Assembly (NCBI GenBank): GCA_011037195.1
Contig: JAAEAF010006143.1
Span: 1-64,000 of the forward strand
Reading direction: 5' to 3'
From: Triatoma infestans
Lineage: Eukaryota; Arthropoda; Insecta; Hemiptera; Reduviidae
Length of the DNA: 64,000 bases
In this document: piece by piece, positions 11,105 to 20,489 of the stretch
Layout: each line of letters begins with the position of its first letter
Position numbering within the stretch: the stretch's first letter is position 1
Program-made: the position numbers and the translations under genes
Notes under the pieces: generated by a model
Databases searched by the model: none
What the model was told of the DNA's origin: nothing
What the model saw: only the letters and a program-made list of their open reading frames with translations

Positions 11105-11410
11105 CCCAGATTAATTACGGTTACTGCGAGATGTAAAATTTGAAGTGGCTCTAAGCAACCTAAGACGTGCTACTTGGAATGCTTTTAAGACAATGAATCA
11201 AAACTTTTTTGGAAATATAAAATTCTGTAAACTTTAAAAAGTTGTCAGTGAACTCCTTAAGAGTTAACAGTTTTTTAGAAAAAGAGTCTTAAAATACACT
11301 CCCATTTTTACACTCCCAATAGGACCTCATTCCTCCGGCTGCTGGTGATGTTAGCGGTGAACACGGTGAGCGGTTTCATCAAGTATTTTTCCAATATAGA
11401 AAAACGTTAT
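11105..11410 (+). pseudogene. Fossil of an uncharacterised transposon-associated arthropod protein
   Basis: One frame reads LLRDVKFEVALSNLRRATWN followed by AFKTMNQNFFGNIK and KVVSELLKS; after a frame change it reads GDVSGEHGERFHQ. This order, with the SDEHGERFHQDI-like signature, matches a family of uncharacterised proteins that is multicopy in many arthropod genomes and looks transposon-borne. Frame breaks near 11235 and 11300 show decay. The assignment rests on my memory of the family signature. Confidence 0.55.
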
Positions 11411-11414
11411 TTTA

Positions 11415-11600
11415 TAGAGGGATAGTGAAATGTTTACAAGTTGGTAGCGCACCTAGGTAGAGAAGGCCAAAACTAAACTGCGAGGGAACTGTGGCATGCT
11501 TACCACATGTCCCCCCCCCCCCGATAAAAATTGCTGCCTGGCAAGTCTTGGCCCCTTCATGGGCTGTTGTTGCGCCATACGGTTTGTTTATTTTATTTAA
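11415..11600 (+). mobile_element. SINE-1, 3' part
   Basis: Contains GGTAGCGC, CTTACCACATGTCC, GCCTGGCAAGTCTTGGCC and ends TTGTTGCGCCATACGGTTTG, the SINE-1 body and tail in plus orientation. The tRNA-like head is missing. Confidence 0.65.
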
Positions 11601-11654
11601 TTGATAGAATTTTATAATAAACAGAAATAGCGCTTTATAAGAAAACATAAACCT

Positions 11655-12215
11655 ACGTTTTCACCAAAAGCTGCCCGCCTTAAATGAATTTTCTCCGAGA
11701 AATATTTCAAATAAAAATTATGGTTCTTGTAACGTCCAACTACCAAATTAGGTGTCATGGATGGGAACCGGAAGTAGCTTCACTTTATCATTAACATTTT
11801 TTTTTAAGGAATATAAAATTTAGCAATTATGCGAGACTCGAACTGTGGATCTACCAGTTACAAGTCCATTCTTATAACCACTACACCAACACTCGCCCTC
11901 CTAGTTCTTAGGATATATGTAATTGATATTCAAAGTTTGAAGAAATTCATTGAAGCGATTTTCGAGAAAATCGCAAAAAAGTGAAAAGAAAAAAGTGTTC
12001 AGTAAAGTGGTATTTCCGGTTGCGGAATTTTGACAGACTGTCGGATCCCATTATGATACTTAAACGGAATTTCAAATTTGAACTTTCTGCGATTTTTCGT
12101 TTTTGAGCTATGCTGTATCACATACATACATACACTCACACCCAGACACATAGTACATATTTATGATCGCATGACAACAATGCTTCCTCTTACTTGGAAT
12201 AAGAGAAAGTAAAAG
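11655..12215 (-). repeat. Rep-A copy interrupted by SINE-2
   Basis: Minus-strand Rep-A: TTAAATGAATTTTCTCCGAG near 11680, then after the SINE-2 insertion the blocks GTGGTATTTCCGGTTGCGGA and TTTTCGTTTTTGAGCTATGC, a CA-rich stretch, and the end CTTGGAATAAGAGAAAGTAA. The SINE at 11737-11912 sits between the two halves. Confidence 0.7.
11737..11912 (-). mobile_element. SINE-2, tRNA-derived
   Basis: On the minus strand: GGCGAGTGTTGGTGTAGTGG (A box), ATGGACTTGTAACTGGTAGA, a degenerate B box (CAGTTCGAGTCTCGC) and the tail with GTGAAGCTACTTCCGG and ATGACACCTAATTTGGTAGT. Same family as 45487-45650 and 42940-43115. Confidence 0.75.
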
Positions 12216-12595
12216 CGCTAGAATAAAAAAAAAAAAATAAAGTAAAAAATTACCTTTAGGTAAATGTTATTCTCAGCCCTTTGAATTATGAATGAATTCA
12301 GGAAAATATAATATAATATATATATATACCATTTTCTTTCCCTATTTCTAGAGAGTATTCTAACGAGGGCCACCATATCAAACTTATTATCATAATGAGC
12401 TGGGAAAATCGGCTTTTATGTTTCTGTTTCCTTTTCTCGTTTTATATTTTGAAATATTCTTTACCCAAAATCAATGTAATTTAAACAAGTTGAATTTTAA
12501 ATGACCAATTTGTTGATTTACATTTTATATATGTATATATATTTATAACTTTTTTTTTATCTTGCTTCTTGCTCATTATGTAAATATTAGTATTA
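12216..12595. other. No recognised feature; TA-rich stretches
   Basis: AT-rich with TA microsatellite patches near 12308-12330 and 12527-12545. Nothing else recognised. Confidence 0.4.
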
Positions 12596-12599
12596 TTTT

Positions 12600-12860
12600 T
12601 AAATAAAAACGGTTCGAATGATTTTCTTTAAACTTTCGTAGAATACTTGGTGTATAGATAATAATGTAACACTTTTATTTGAAAAAGTTAAAGCTCTGAG
12701 AGCCATACTGGATTGGTTTTAACAGCCCAAACATTTACATTAAAACAAGAAACGTTGTGAGATCTGCCAACCACCTATCCGCAGAATTCGAAACATCAGT
12801 AGGCATACGACAGGGATGTAGCTTGAGCCCACTATTATTTTTCTCTTAGTGCAGGATAAA
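12600..12860 (+). pseudogene. Rep-A scrap followed by a reverse transcriptase scrap
   Basis: 12600-12685 resembles a Rep-A monomer (GATTTTCTTTAAACTT, ACTTTTATTTGAAA). From about 12690 a frame reads YIKTRNVVRSANHLSAEFET followed by SVGIRQGCSLSPLLF, the RT motif B of a non-LTR element, then stops at TAG near 12850. No other RT motif is attached. Confidence 0.6.
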
Positions 12861-12889
12861 ACCATTAAGAATATTAAACAAAGTATGAG

Positions 12890-12990
12890 GAAGTTCCACG
12901 TAGGCGTAGTCGCATCGCTCTCTGTGTGTGTTCTTACCCTAAGGATCACTTCAGTATAATGTACATACGGTTTTTACCACCTACATAATA
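12890..12990 (-). repeat. MITE-like repeat end, copy 1
   Basis: Minus strand reads GGTGGTAAAAACCGTATGTA, then ACTGAAGTGATCCTTAGGGT, then AAGAACACACACAGAGAGCG and ATGCGACTACGCC. The same string occurs in plus orientation at 17915-18070, and a looser relative lies at 19755-19850. It looks like one end of a DNA transposon; the other end was not found. Confidence 0.5.
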
Positions 12991-13170
12991 TTAATACACA
13001 TTAGAAGCATTGATAGAAATCGACTAATCGAAAGTGCCATTTTACAGAGCAGGAGAATTTTTCTCGTAAAAGTGTTAATAACGATTTTCTTTAAACATAG
13101 CGTGCTTGCTGCATGAATAGAAACGTATCATCAGAGAGATGATTTTCCATTATATAGCATGCTTCTTTTT

Positions 13171-13210
13171 GTGGTCATCGACCGGTTTCGGGCGTTCGCC
13201 CAGCATCAGG
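13171..13210 (-). ncRNA. Decayed hammerhead-like motif, F2 left arm
   Basis: Minus strand: core CTGATGC instead of CTGANGA (final A to C), helix II GGGC-GAAC-GCCC intact, GAAACCGGTCGATG intact, but the upstream helix I strand no longer pairs. Predicted inactive. Confidence 0.45.
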
Positions 13211-13324
13211 TTGTCTTTGTAAAAACAGTATGATAACATGGACTTGCACAGAGCAAAATTTAGATGAATGTATAACTTAAATTTGTTGTCTGCAAGTCTG
13301 TGTTATCACACTGTCTGATAAAAA

Positions 13325-13362
13325 CATCCTGATACTGGGCGAACACCCGAAACTGGTTGATG
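13325..13362 (+). ncRNA. Decayed hammerhead-like motif, F2 right arm
   Basis: CATC then CTGATAC (core damaged), TGGGCGAACACCC (one mismatch in helix II), GAAACTGGTT and GATG. Helix I CATC/GATG persists. Predicted inactive. Confidence 0.45.
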
Positions 13363-13759
13363 ACCACAAAAAGAAGCAGCCAATCATGGACAATATCTCT
13401 GATGCTTTCCAGCTCTGCAGAACCAACCATAAGAAACTTATCACTTTTATTTGAAACATTTTTCTGATAAAAAAAGAAATGCTTTTAGGGCGGTTCTGAA
13501 GAGGTGGCACTCTACAATGTAACCATTCTCTACCTGCCTCCGTTTGTTAGATTGGCATTGTCCCCCTCAATACCTGTATATTTATGTTAGTACATATGAG
13601 CAGAATTTAAAATTTAACTATATAAGGGGACTAATAGAACTAAACCCTATTAAGGGGAGTAATTGAAAGTTGTCTGACCGTTTCACATCTGATTTTTTTA
13701 TAGTTATTCAGCTTAGCCAATGGGTTCCTGGGAAAATTTAATATTTCTCATTGTGATAT

Positions 13760-14420
13760 TGTAATGACATGACAAAGTCATTGACATCGGCAAAGTATAC
13801 CCAAGGAAATAATAATTTACAACTAGTGGTCCCAGCCAGCTGCTACCTTAACAAAGGGTGGCAGTAATAAAACAGCGACCTAGTTGGCCGCCGGCAGCCG
13901 CGGCCAGCCAAACAAACAACAAAGCCTTTTCATCAGTACTTACATCAAAAAGCAAGCATCGAAAAGGTTTTGTTCGCTGACCTAAATAAGGTCAGCAAAC
14001 TACGAAGGTCGCACATGGTCGCACACTAGGACAGATGTCTTGGTGTGAGTGTGAACAGCAGTAATATATAAACTCTATGATATTGATATACGACGAAAAC
14101 ATGATTATTATATCATCTACGACTAAACGAGCACGTCTTTATACACAAGCGGCAATTTACTATACACAGTTATATTCAAACTTATCTTTCTCTTAGTTGT
14201 GCATCTTAGTTCGTTATTTTAATCATTCTAATTTATCAGTTATTTATCTTCTATTTATTATTAAGTATTTTATTAAGTATTATTGTTAAAATACAGTTTA
14301 TTTTTATAAAAACCGTTTAATAATTCGAGCACTAACTTCCAAAATCTCTCAAACTATCTTCCGCCCTCTTCAAGACATCTGCTACTCCAGGAATCACACA
14401 CAACAAACGATTCCATTACA
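13760..14420 (+). mobile_element. Solo LTR (LTR-Y), 661 bp, TSD ATAT
   Basis: Starts TGTAATGACATGAC and ends GATTCCATTACA: the 7-bp terminal inverted repeat TGTAATG/CATTACA bounds it, with ATAT at 13756-13759 and 14421-14424. A GC-richer promoter-like 5' part (CAGCCAGCTGCTACC, GGCCGCCGGCAGCCGC) is followed by AATATATAAACTC (possible TATA box near 14063) and an AT-rich transcribed-type 3' part. No internal region is attached. Confidence 0.78.
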
Positions 14421-14424
14421 ATAT

Positions 14425-14924
14425 GATGATATTTTATCGGTTCTTGTTTAAATGTGCCTTGTGAAATACGTCCATCAAAACTCGTAATGACAATGATACT
14501 TTCTATTGATGCAAATATTGCTATGATAGTACAAAATATAAATCATAAACATGTTTTAAATTGAAAGCAATCCTCAAAACAAAGAGAAGAAAGCCAATCT
14601 AAACGTACATTAAATTTATTTGTTAGTTACTCTGTACATTTATAAAGTTTATTGATCTTTCTAAATATAGCAAACAATGATTCACTAGTCAATATAAGTT
14701 GTTTTTAAAACCTTCTATTATGGATAAAAAAAAAAAAAACACATTTGTAAAAGGCATTCAAATATAAAATGCTAACCTATGCACGATAGAAAGCAGGTCA
14801 GTATGATTATAAACAGTCAATAATTTACATAAATGTATTATAAACCTCATACGTATTTCTTTGTTTTTATTTCATTATGAACGTCTATTATTGATTACTA
14901 AGTAGGTTTTATTTTTAAGATTAA
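14425..14924. other. No recognised feature
   Basis: AT-rich sequence without recognisable coding or repeat structure. Confidence 0.45.
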
Positions 14925-15145
14925 TTTTTACATCCCCCACAGAACTCCCCCTCCTCCCAAACAAAGTTTTCCGGGAAAATTTTACAAATTTTATAAAAAA
15001 GTGATAAGGATTCATTTGCGTAGCTAAAATACGAAATATAAGTGAAATCACAAAACAGTGAAAATATGTATTTCCGGTCAAAACTTGATTTAGAAAATTT
15101 GAAACGATTGCAATAACTTCCTGTTATTAGATGTAAGAGAAAATA
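14925..15145 (-). repeat. Rep-A fragment
   Basis: Minus-strand scrap: CTCCCCCTCCTCCC, TTTTCCGGGAAAATTTTACA, then TATTTCCGGTCAAAACTTGA, AAACGATTGCAATAACTTCC and TAAGAGAAAATA at the end. The middle of the unit is deleted. Confidence 0.55.
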
Positions 15146-15489
15146 ATATATAACGCTTTATAATTTATGGCAGACGACCACTCTGCGTAATAAATTGTTT
15201 TTGCATGGTTCACGAATTATATAGGTGTATCAAATATCAAACTATGGTAAAACATTTTCAACAAAATATCAAATAACGAAATGTTGTTAAGTTAAAAGCA
15301 TATCAATAAAATCGATAATAATCAATTATGTTAAATGGCCAATAAAGAAACATTACAAGAGTGAATTATAATATCTAAAAAGCTCACATGACTTTCTATT
15401 GCTCTTATTAATAAAATTTAACCAATTATTTGACCCATACTGACCCAGTAATATCAGCTACAGAATCAACTATCATCTCTTGAAACATA
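15146..15489. other. No recognised feature
   Basis: AT-rich interval upstream of a Jockey-like relic; nothing recognised. Confidence 0.4.
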
Positions 15490-16612
15490 GTTCAAAACTT
15501 GGAGAGTCATACTAAACGAAAACAAATGCCAACCATGTCACATTTATCCTTCGACACATTACCTCTCCACCGATATACTATAACAGTATCCCATTTGCCT
15601 CCTGGTGATGTTGTCCGCTATCTTGGGCTTTACATTGACAAACGACTTACATGGAACCCACACACACACACGACTCAAAAGAAAAGAACTGAACATACGA
15701 TTAAGATAACTCAAAAGACTTATGGGACAACAGATCGAAACACACACTACAAAATAAAAGACTCATCTATATAGCCATCTTAAAACCTGTTTGGGTCAAC
15801 GGAATTGAACTGTGGGGTTCAACTAAACGTTCCAACCTTCAACGTATCCAAAATCTTTAGAACCATTGTCAACGCTCCCTACTATGTCTCTAAAGGCGCG
15901 TTCTCACGTGTCAAGTTTAGTTGACCGATTTTTAGTTGATCAACAGAAGTTGAATGAAAAACCTAGTGAGAACCTTTGTTTCAATAAAGTTGATCAACTT
16001 TTTAGTTGACCGAGTCCAAACTTTATCGTTCAAGTATGACGCATCTTTCAGTTGAACCCGCCATGTTTCAAGTACTGAAACGTGTGAACCTCTGAATCGC
16101 CTAATTGGCCTCTCAGTTTGCTTTCAACTCATAGAGTGCTCCGTGTCGTTATTGAAACCGTTTGATCGGTTTCAGTTGAAACTTATGAACCAAAACTGAT
16201 TGAAGTTGCATTCAACTTTTGCTGATCAATTAAAATCGTTCAACTAAACTTGACTCGTGAGAACGCGCCTTAACAAAACAATCCACACAGACTTTTAGAC
16301 ATATCCTTCCTACAAGACGTTATCAAAAAAAACATGATACAATAAATTCCACATGTCCTTATCCTCTCATCACAATCCTCTTGTTCGTCGTCTTTCGTCC
16401 TGAACTCTCCCTGATAATCCTTCCCGACGCCTGAAACGTCAGTGGCCACTAGACTTGCTCTCAGAACGTTAACGAACATTACAAATTCATTAGTGCGCTA
16501 CCACTGGGTAATTTCTTCTCTCTTTCGTTCACAATTACTCACACAAATTTACTTATGGCATTTATACTGTTGTAAATTTGTAATAAATATTAAAAATTTA
16601 AAAAAAAAAAAA
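15490..16612 (+). pseudogene. Jockey-like non-LTR retrotransposon 3' end, split by a MITE
   Basis: The RT thumb block VRYLGLYIDKRLTWNPHTH is visible near 15615-15670, followed by decayed TENLFGSTELNCGVQ-like sequence. After the MITE (15894-16270) the reading resumes toward the end, with PDNPSRRLKRQWPLDLL near 16410-16460, the usual Jockey C-terminus, a short 3' UTR and a poly-A run at 16598-16612. Catalytic motifs A-C lie upstream and are missing. Confidence 0.8.
15894..16270. mobile_element. Harbinger-type MITE, 377 bp, TSD TAA
   Basis: Terminal inverted repeats of ~40 bp start AGGCGCGTTCTCACGTGTCA and end as the complement (TTGACTCGTGAGAACGCGCC, then T). The 3-bp duplication TAA (15891-15893, 16271-16273) is the TWA type used by PIF/Harbinger. 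The interior is rich in TTGATCAA-type palindromes (AGTTGATCAACT and similar). It interrupts the Jockey relic, so it is younger than that insertion. Confidence 0.82.
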
Positions 16613-16868
16613 AATTTCTTTAAATAACGACATTAAATGTTTAGTGGGGCTGACCATAAACATGGTCTTCAGGTTTTTACTTGTATCTCTCAACGGCCTT
16701 ATGTGGAGCGCTCTATGTTACAACCAAAAAAGCTTGTACAAATTTAAATTTAAACTAACTGATAGACTGACCTCCAAATACCCGTCTAAAATCAATCTTT
16801 TCTCAGAAAAACCGTTTTCAAATAAAAGTGATACTTTTTTATCTATGCACCAAGCATTCCATATTTAA
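16613..16868 (-). repeat. Rep-B fragment
   Basis: Shares GCTGACCATAAACATGGT, TTACTTGTATC, GTGGAGCG, AAATTTAAATTTAAACTAAC and the CAAATAAAAGTGAT block with 3955-4120. Same orientation as that copy. Confidence 0.6.
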
Positions 16869-17271
16869 AGATCATCATTGCAACCGTATTTATCATTATC
16901 ATACCCATTTTACCGTTTACACAATGTTGGGGGTTTCTTTATAGAGCGCCTTCCATCTCTGCCTGTCTTGTACTAATTCTTCTCATTTCTTCCAATCTAT
17001 CCCTCTTCTCCTGCATGTTTCCCTGACTCCGTCCCATCATCTCAGGAAGGGCCTTCCTGTTTCCCTCCTTCCTTCCAACTTTGCCCCGTACGTAGTCCAT
17101 GTGCTACCTTTTCGATGATGACCTAGTTTCATCTAAGGTTTCAAAGGTTTGGCCTGATCATCATATTACGAAATTTGTCCCTCCTTGTCCTTACCTGCTA
17201 CCATCCTTATATAACATATTTCTGCGGTTTGTATTTTCGAATGATTTTTGGGAGGTTAGATAGGGAAAGCT

Positions 17272-17522
17272 GTTACTTGTTACTCACACTTGTTGGTTGT
17301 ATACAATTATGTGGGGAGGTTATCAATGATAATCTCCCCACATAATTATATGCAACCAACAAGTGTGAGTGTAACAGAAACATTACGTTGAAGTAACTCT
17401 CTACATGAACTTGGTGAATTTGCTCTGACGATGGATGAAAATCCGAAACCGGTCCAGCAAGAAAATAAATATGCATGCTACGACGGATAAAATATCAGAT
17501 GTTATCCAGCATTGCGGATCCA
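17272..17522 (+). mobile_element. Family G element G1 (PLE-type terminal repeat)
   Basis: A ~95-bp palindrome (TTACTCACACTTGTTGGTTG facing CAACCAACAAGTGTGAGTGT, with GTGGGGAGGTTAT inside) is followed by AACATTACGTTGAAG, the hammerhead-like motif and the common end ATGCATGCTACGACGGATAA.ATATCAGATGTTATCCAGCATTGCGGATCC. Inserted into the RTE-like relic. Confidence 0.7.
17420..17460 (+). ncRNA. Hammerhead-like ribozyme motif, G1
   Basis: TTGCT, core CTGACGA (17425-17431, an exact CUGANGA), extra T, helix II GGAT-GAAA-ATCC with GNRA loop, GAAA, helix III ACC/GGT, C, then one unpaired C and AGCAA, which pairs with TTGCT over 5 bp. This is the most complete family-G core. The extra T after the core and the extra C after the cleavage position are departures from the consensus. 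Confidence 0.58.
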
Positions 17523-17914
17523 TCTACATATTCAGCATAGCAATTTTTGTTTTCTTGGTCAACTCTCGGCGGCTTAGAAAGACTGTTTTAACCGCCTCAA
17601 ACATCTCAAAGGGCTAGATGCCCTTTACTCTTTACATTATTTCTCAATCCGAGAAACCATTTTCTTGCAGGACAACTCCAACGTATTTAAAGGTCTCCAC
17701 CCATTACTTATTATCTTTTAATCTAAATGACCCTCATTTGGGTTCCCAGGTTTTTTCTTTTTGTTTGCCTATTTTCATTACCTTGGTCTTGTCCGGATTA
17801 ATACTACTCAAATTTATTTTGGCCAATTCTTCTTGGAGAGTCCTCAGGTTGTATTAACTGCGATTATTACCAAGTCGGCGGCAAACGCCAGGACTGAGAG
17901 GTTTACTCCTCTTA

Positions 17915-18070
17915 AATACGGTGGTAAAAACCGTATGTATATTATACTGAAGTGATCCTTAGGGTAAGAACACACAGAGAGCGACGCGACTATGAGCGAA
18001 GCTATCAAATACACGTGAACATATGGCATAAAATACATAGAGCGCGAAGCGAAGCAACGCTACGCGATTT
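17915..18070 (+). repeat. MITE-like repeat end, copy 2
   Basis: GGTGGTAAAAACCGTATGTA, CTGAAGTGATCCTTAGGGTA and AGAACACACAGAGAGCGACG match the minus-strand copy at 12890-12990. Downstream is a run of CG-containing short repeats (GCGCGAAGCGAAGC, ACGCTACGCG), unusual for this AT-rich window. Confidence 0.5.
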
Positions 18071-18385
18071 GGCGCGACAATCTCTGAAACAAATCAGTTT
18101 GATTTTTACAAGCGACTAGAAAAGACAGCAGTGTGTGAGTGTACAGTAGCCGAGTTGGATGGTGAGTTATTAATTAATGAAGTTTTCTCATGAGAACCGA
18201 TTTGGCAATCAAATACACATACATCACAGGAACAGAGGACCTTCAACTACGACCATAATTTTCCAGGTGTATCGAATTTTCAAACTCAACCTGGACAATG
18301 GAATTAAACTTTTTTTCTCCTAAAGATACTGAAATTTTAGAACTAACCTAGGTTCGCAAGTAAAATCGATTTCAATTACATTTCT
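18071..18385. other. No recognised feature
   Basis: Short AT-rich interval between the MITE-like end and the LINE target duplication. Confidence 0.4.
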
Positions 18386-18399
18386 CAAGCACTGTAGTA

Positions 18400-19197
18400 G
18401 ATTAGATTAGATTGATGCAGGGGGGGACTCAGACCCAGGCACCGCAGCCTACCCGTTGAGGCTTATTGTGCCAACCCCTCAATACCTAGTAGTGGAAGCC
18501 CCCCTCTTCATGAGGTCCAAAACCTTCCCCACCAGTCCTTCCTGGGGTACGATTTCCTCCGGTCTCAACGTGCCGAAGATCTCGTACCTCAGTCTGCCGA
18601 TTGCAACGCAATCAAACAACAGGTGAGAGGCCGTCTCCTCCTCCTCCTGACACAATCTGCACAAGGGCTCTACATCCACCAACCCTACCTTGTGCAGATG
18701 TTTTTTGAACCTGCCATGCCCAGTAAACAGGCCCGTTATCAGAGAAATCTGATACCTGCTTAAACCCAGGGTCTCTCTGGTTCTTCTTCTACACAGCTCT
18801 GGCATAACCATTTTGCCGTGTTTTGCTCCAGTACTTAGCCTCCAGTGACGATTATGTTTTCTCCGACTCAATTCTCTCAGAGAAGCCCTCGCCATACTTT
18901 TGGCTATTCCCAGAACAGATTCTGGCCCACAGAAAGGAGTACTCGCACCATTCCTGGCCAGTTGGTCGGTTAGTTCATTGCCTTTAATCCCATTGTGTCC
19001 CGGCACCCATACTAGCCGCACTCTGTTGTGCCGGGACAACTCTTCCAGAGAGTTTCTACACTCCCTAACTAGGGAAGAAGTGATTCTGAATGCCCTAAGT
19101 GCCTTCAGTGCAGCCTGGCTGTTCGAGAAGATGCATATCTCCCTATTCCTAGAGTCCATACGCAGGTTCTCCTCAGCGTAGATCTTGATAGCATAGA
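18400..19197 (-). pseudogene. RNase H-bearing non-LTR retrotransposon 3' end, TSD 14 bp
   Basis: A 241-codon frame, open from within RNase H to the stop near 18479. It shows IFSNSQAALKALR (the catalytic aspartate of SDSQ replaced by N), WVPGHNGIKGNELTDQLAR (last catalytic D present), LSRYQISLITGLFTGHGRF and a zinc-knuckle-like tail CRLCQEEEETASHLLFDC. The 3' UTR ends in an (AATCT)n-type tail. Exact 14-bp repeats CAAGCACTGTAGTA flank it (18386-18399, 19198-19211), so this is one 5'-truncated target-primed insertion. I/R1/LOA-type by domain content. Confidence 0.87.
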
Positions 19198-19211
19198 CAA
19201 GCACTGTAGTA

Positions 19212-19754
19212 ACAAAAGCATTGCAATTATTATATTTTTACAACTATTTGAATAAAATTTGTATTAATTTCAAAATGTTTTCTGTTGCACTCCATTTATT
19301 TAAAATCCATATTCAAAACTTACATTTATTTAATAGTTTTTTAACAACATAACAGATTTTGATTACTCTAATACTAATAAAACATTATTATTTTAATGTT
19401 ATACATTAAGTAAACTGACTAAGCCTATCTGATAGTAACAACAAGCCTCTTCTTCCGCACTGATGGGTTTTCTCCAGTTGGTCTCCTGTTTCAAAGCAGG
19501 GAATGCTCAACTTTCGACAAAATATAATCGAAGGTAACTTTAGACATTCTAGTGTTCTGTACAAATAATGCCTCATTCTCCCTTAATATGGAAAATAAAT
19601 GGTGGTACTCTCCGTACACTTCCCTCCCCATCACTTACCTCATTTATCCATTCCCTTTTAACACCACATTGCAAAGTTTTTAATTTAAATAAAGCATTGT
19701 CGCACAAAAGTAAAATATTGCGCCATAGTTCAAACTGGTTACTGTTAATTATTA
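19212..19754. other. No recognised feature
   Basis: AT-rich; open frames on either strand show no family resemblance. Confidence 0.4.
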
Positions 19755-19850
19755 GATCTATTTCCAAGTCGCACCGCGCCGCATCGTTCTCTATGTGTTT
19801 ACATGTCGCGTCCAGCCGCATCGCATTGCTATCTGTGTGTTTGTACGCTT
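19755..19850 (-). repeat. Diverged MITE-like end
   Basis: On the minus strand the segment contains AACACATAGAGAACGATGCG and a second CACAGATAGCAATGCGATGC, i.e. two degenerate copies of the motif seen at 12890-12990 and 17915-18070. Confidence 0.35.
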
Positions 19851-19869
19851 ACAGGACAAAATAACGCTA

Positions 19870-20115
19870 CTTTTCCCCCCTCCCAAAACCCCTTAAATTC
19901 GTTGCAGCCCTTTTCGTGGAAATCACGGAAAACGAAAAAAAAAACATTCAGTACAGTCGCAAATCCGGTTCAAGGGTTTTTGGCCGGAAATCTTTGTTCC
20001 CGATGCGGGGGTAGTGCCTAAATAAAAGACCGTGTTTTAGCTTCCTGTGGCATTTCATTTTTGGGATATTCTGTTAAAACACACACACACACTAGGAGTA
20101 AGATAAAGTAAAAAG
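19870..20115 (-). repeat. Rep-A fragment, strongly diverged
   Basis: CCCCTCCCAAAACCCCTTAA, a CCGGTTCAAGGGTTTTTGGC block, ACACACACACAC and CTAGGAGTAAGATAAAGTAA in the order expected of a minus-strand Rep-A with large deletions. Confidence 0.5.
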
Positions 20116-20485
20116 TGAGCTGTTTATGAATATTGAACTTTTTTTTTGGGTTGTTGTATTAATCCGGTCTTATAACAGAGTAATATTACTTTAGTGTATA
20201 GAAGGGACAAGGGTTTAGAGTTGGCGCAATTAAAGGCATTGAAAGAGGCGATTAAAGAGCTAAGCTTCTTTATGGTTAATCCAGGCACCTTACTCATTTG
20301 TTCATTCCCTTCCAATGATCTAAAAAAATTTCCACCACATTATTTATTGAACTTCTCACTGAGAGTCATCACACCATCAAGGGTCGTCAGAATCTTTACT
20401 AAAAGTGTTGTCACAACCTTTACTAAAGGAGTGAAGAATCATTAAAATTCCTCCGCACGTCTTTTCTTGTGATTGCGCTGTCTTA
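20116..20485. other. No recognised feature
   Basis: A short open frame exists on the plus strand (20194-20445) but shows no family resemblance; probably chance. Confidence 0.35.
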
Positions 20486-20489
20486 TGAT

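Larger units (their letters stand above)
13131..13431. mobile_element. Family F foldback element F2
   Basis: Flanked by AGAAACGTATCA (13119-13130) and AGAAACTTATCA (13432-13443), an 11/12 match. Two head-to-head arms: a minus arm with GACCGGTTTCGGGCGTTCGC and a plus arm with GGGCGAACACCCGAAACTGG. The centre (GACTTGCACAGAGCAAAATT against TTGTCTGCAAGTCTGTGTTA) is also inverted, so the whole can fold into a long hairpin. The right end CTGCAGAACCAACCATA matches F1 and F3. Confidence 0.72.
13040..13690 (+). repeat. Rep-A fragment interrupted by element F2
   Basis: ACGATTTTCTTTAAACATAG at 13080 and, after F2, ACTTTTATTTGAAACATTTT then GCTTTTAGGGCGGTTCTG are successive parts of one Rep-A monomer, and GACCGTTTCACATCTGATTT near 13677 is the distal end. 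F2 (13131-13431) was therefore inserted into a Rep-A copy. Confidence 0.55.
16890..17900 (-). pseudogene. RTE-like reverse transcriptase relic, split by family G element
   Basis: Minus strand from 17900: VLAFAADLVIIAVNTT (motif C, FADD mutated to FAAD), then INPDKTKVMKIGKQ-like sequence and FKYVGVVLQENG-like thumb sequence near 17660-17700, then LSRRELTKKTKIAMLNM near 17540. After the family-G insertion (17272-17522) it resumes with RETGRPFLR.WDGVRETCRR and QDRQRWKALYKETPNIV near 16920-17070, the usual C-terminal GRP...W...DRxRW module. Confidence 0.78.
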
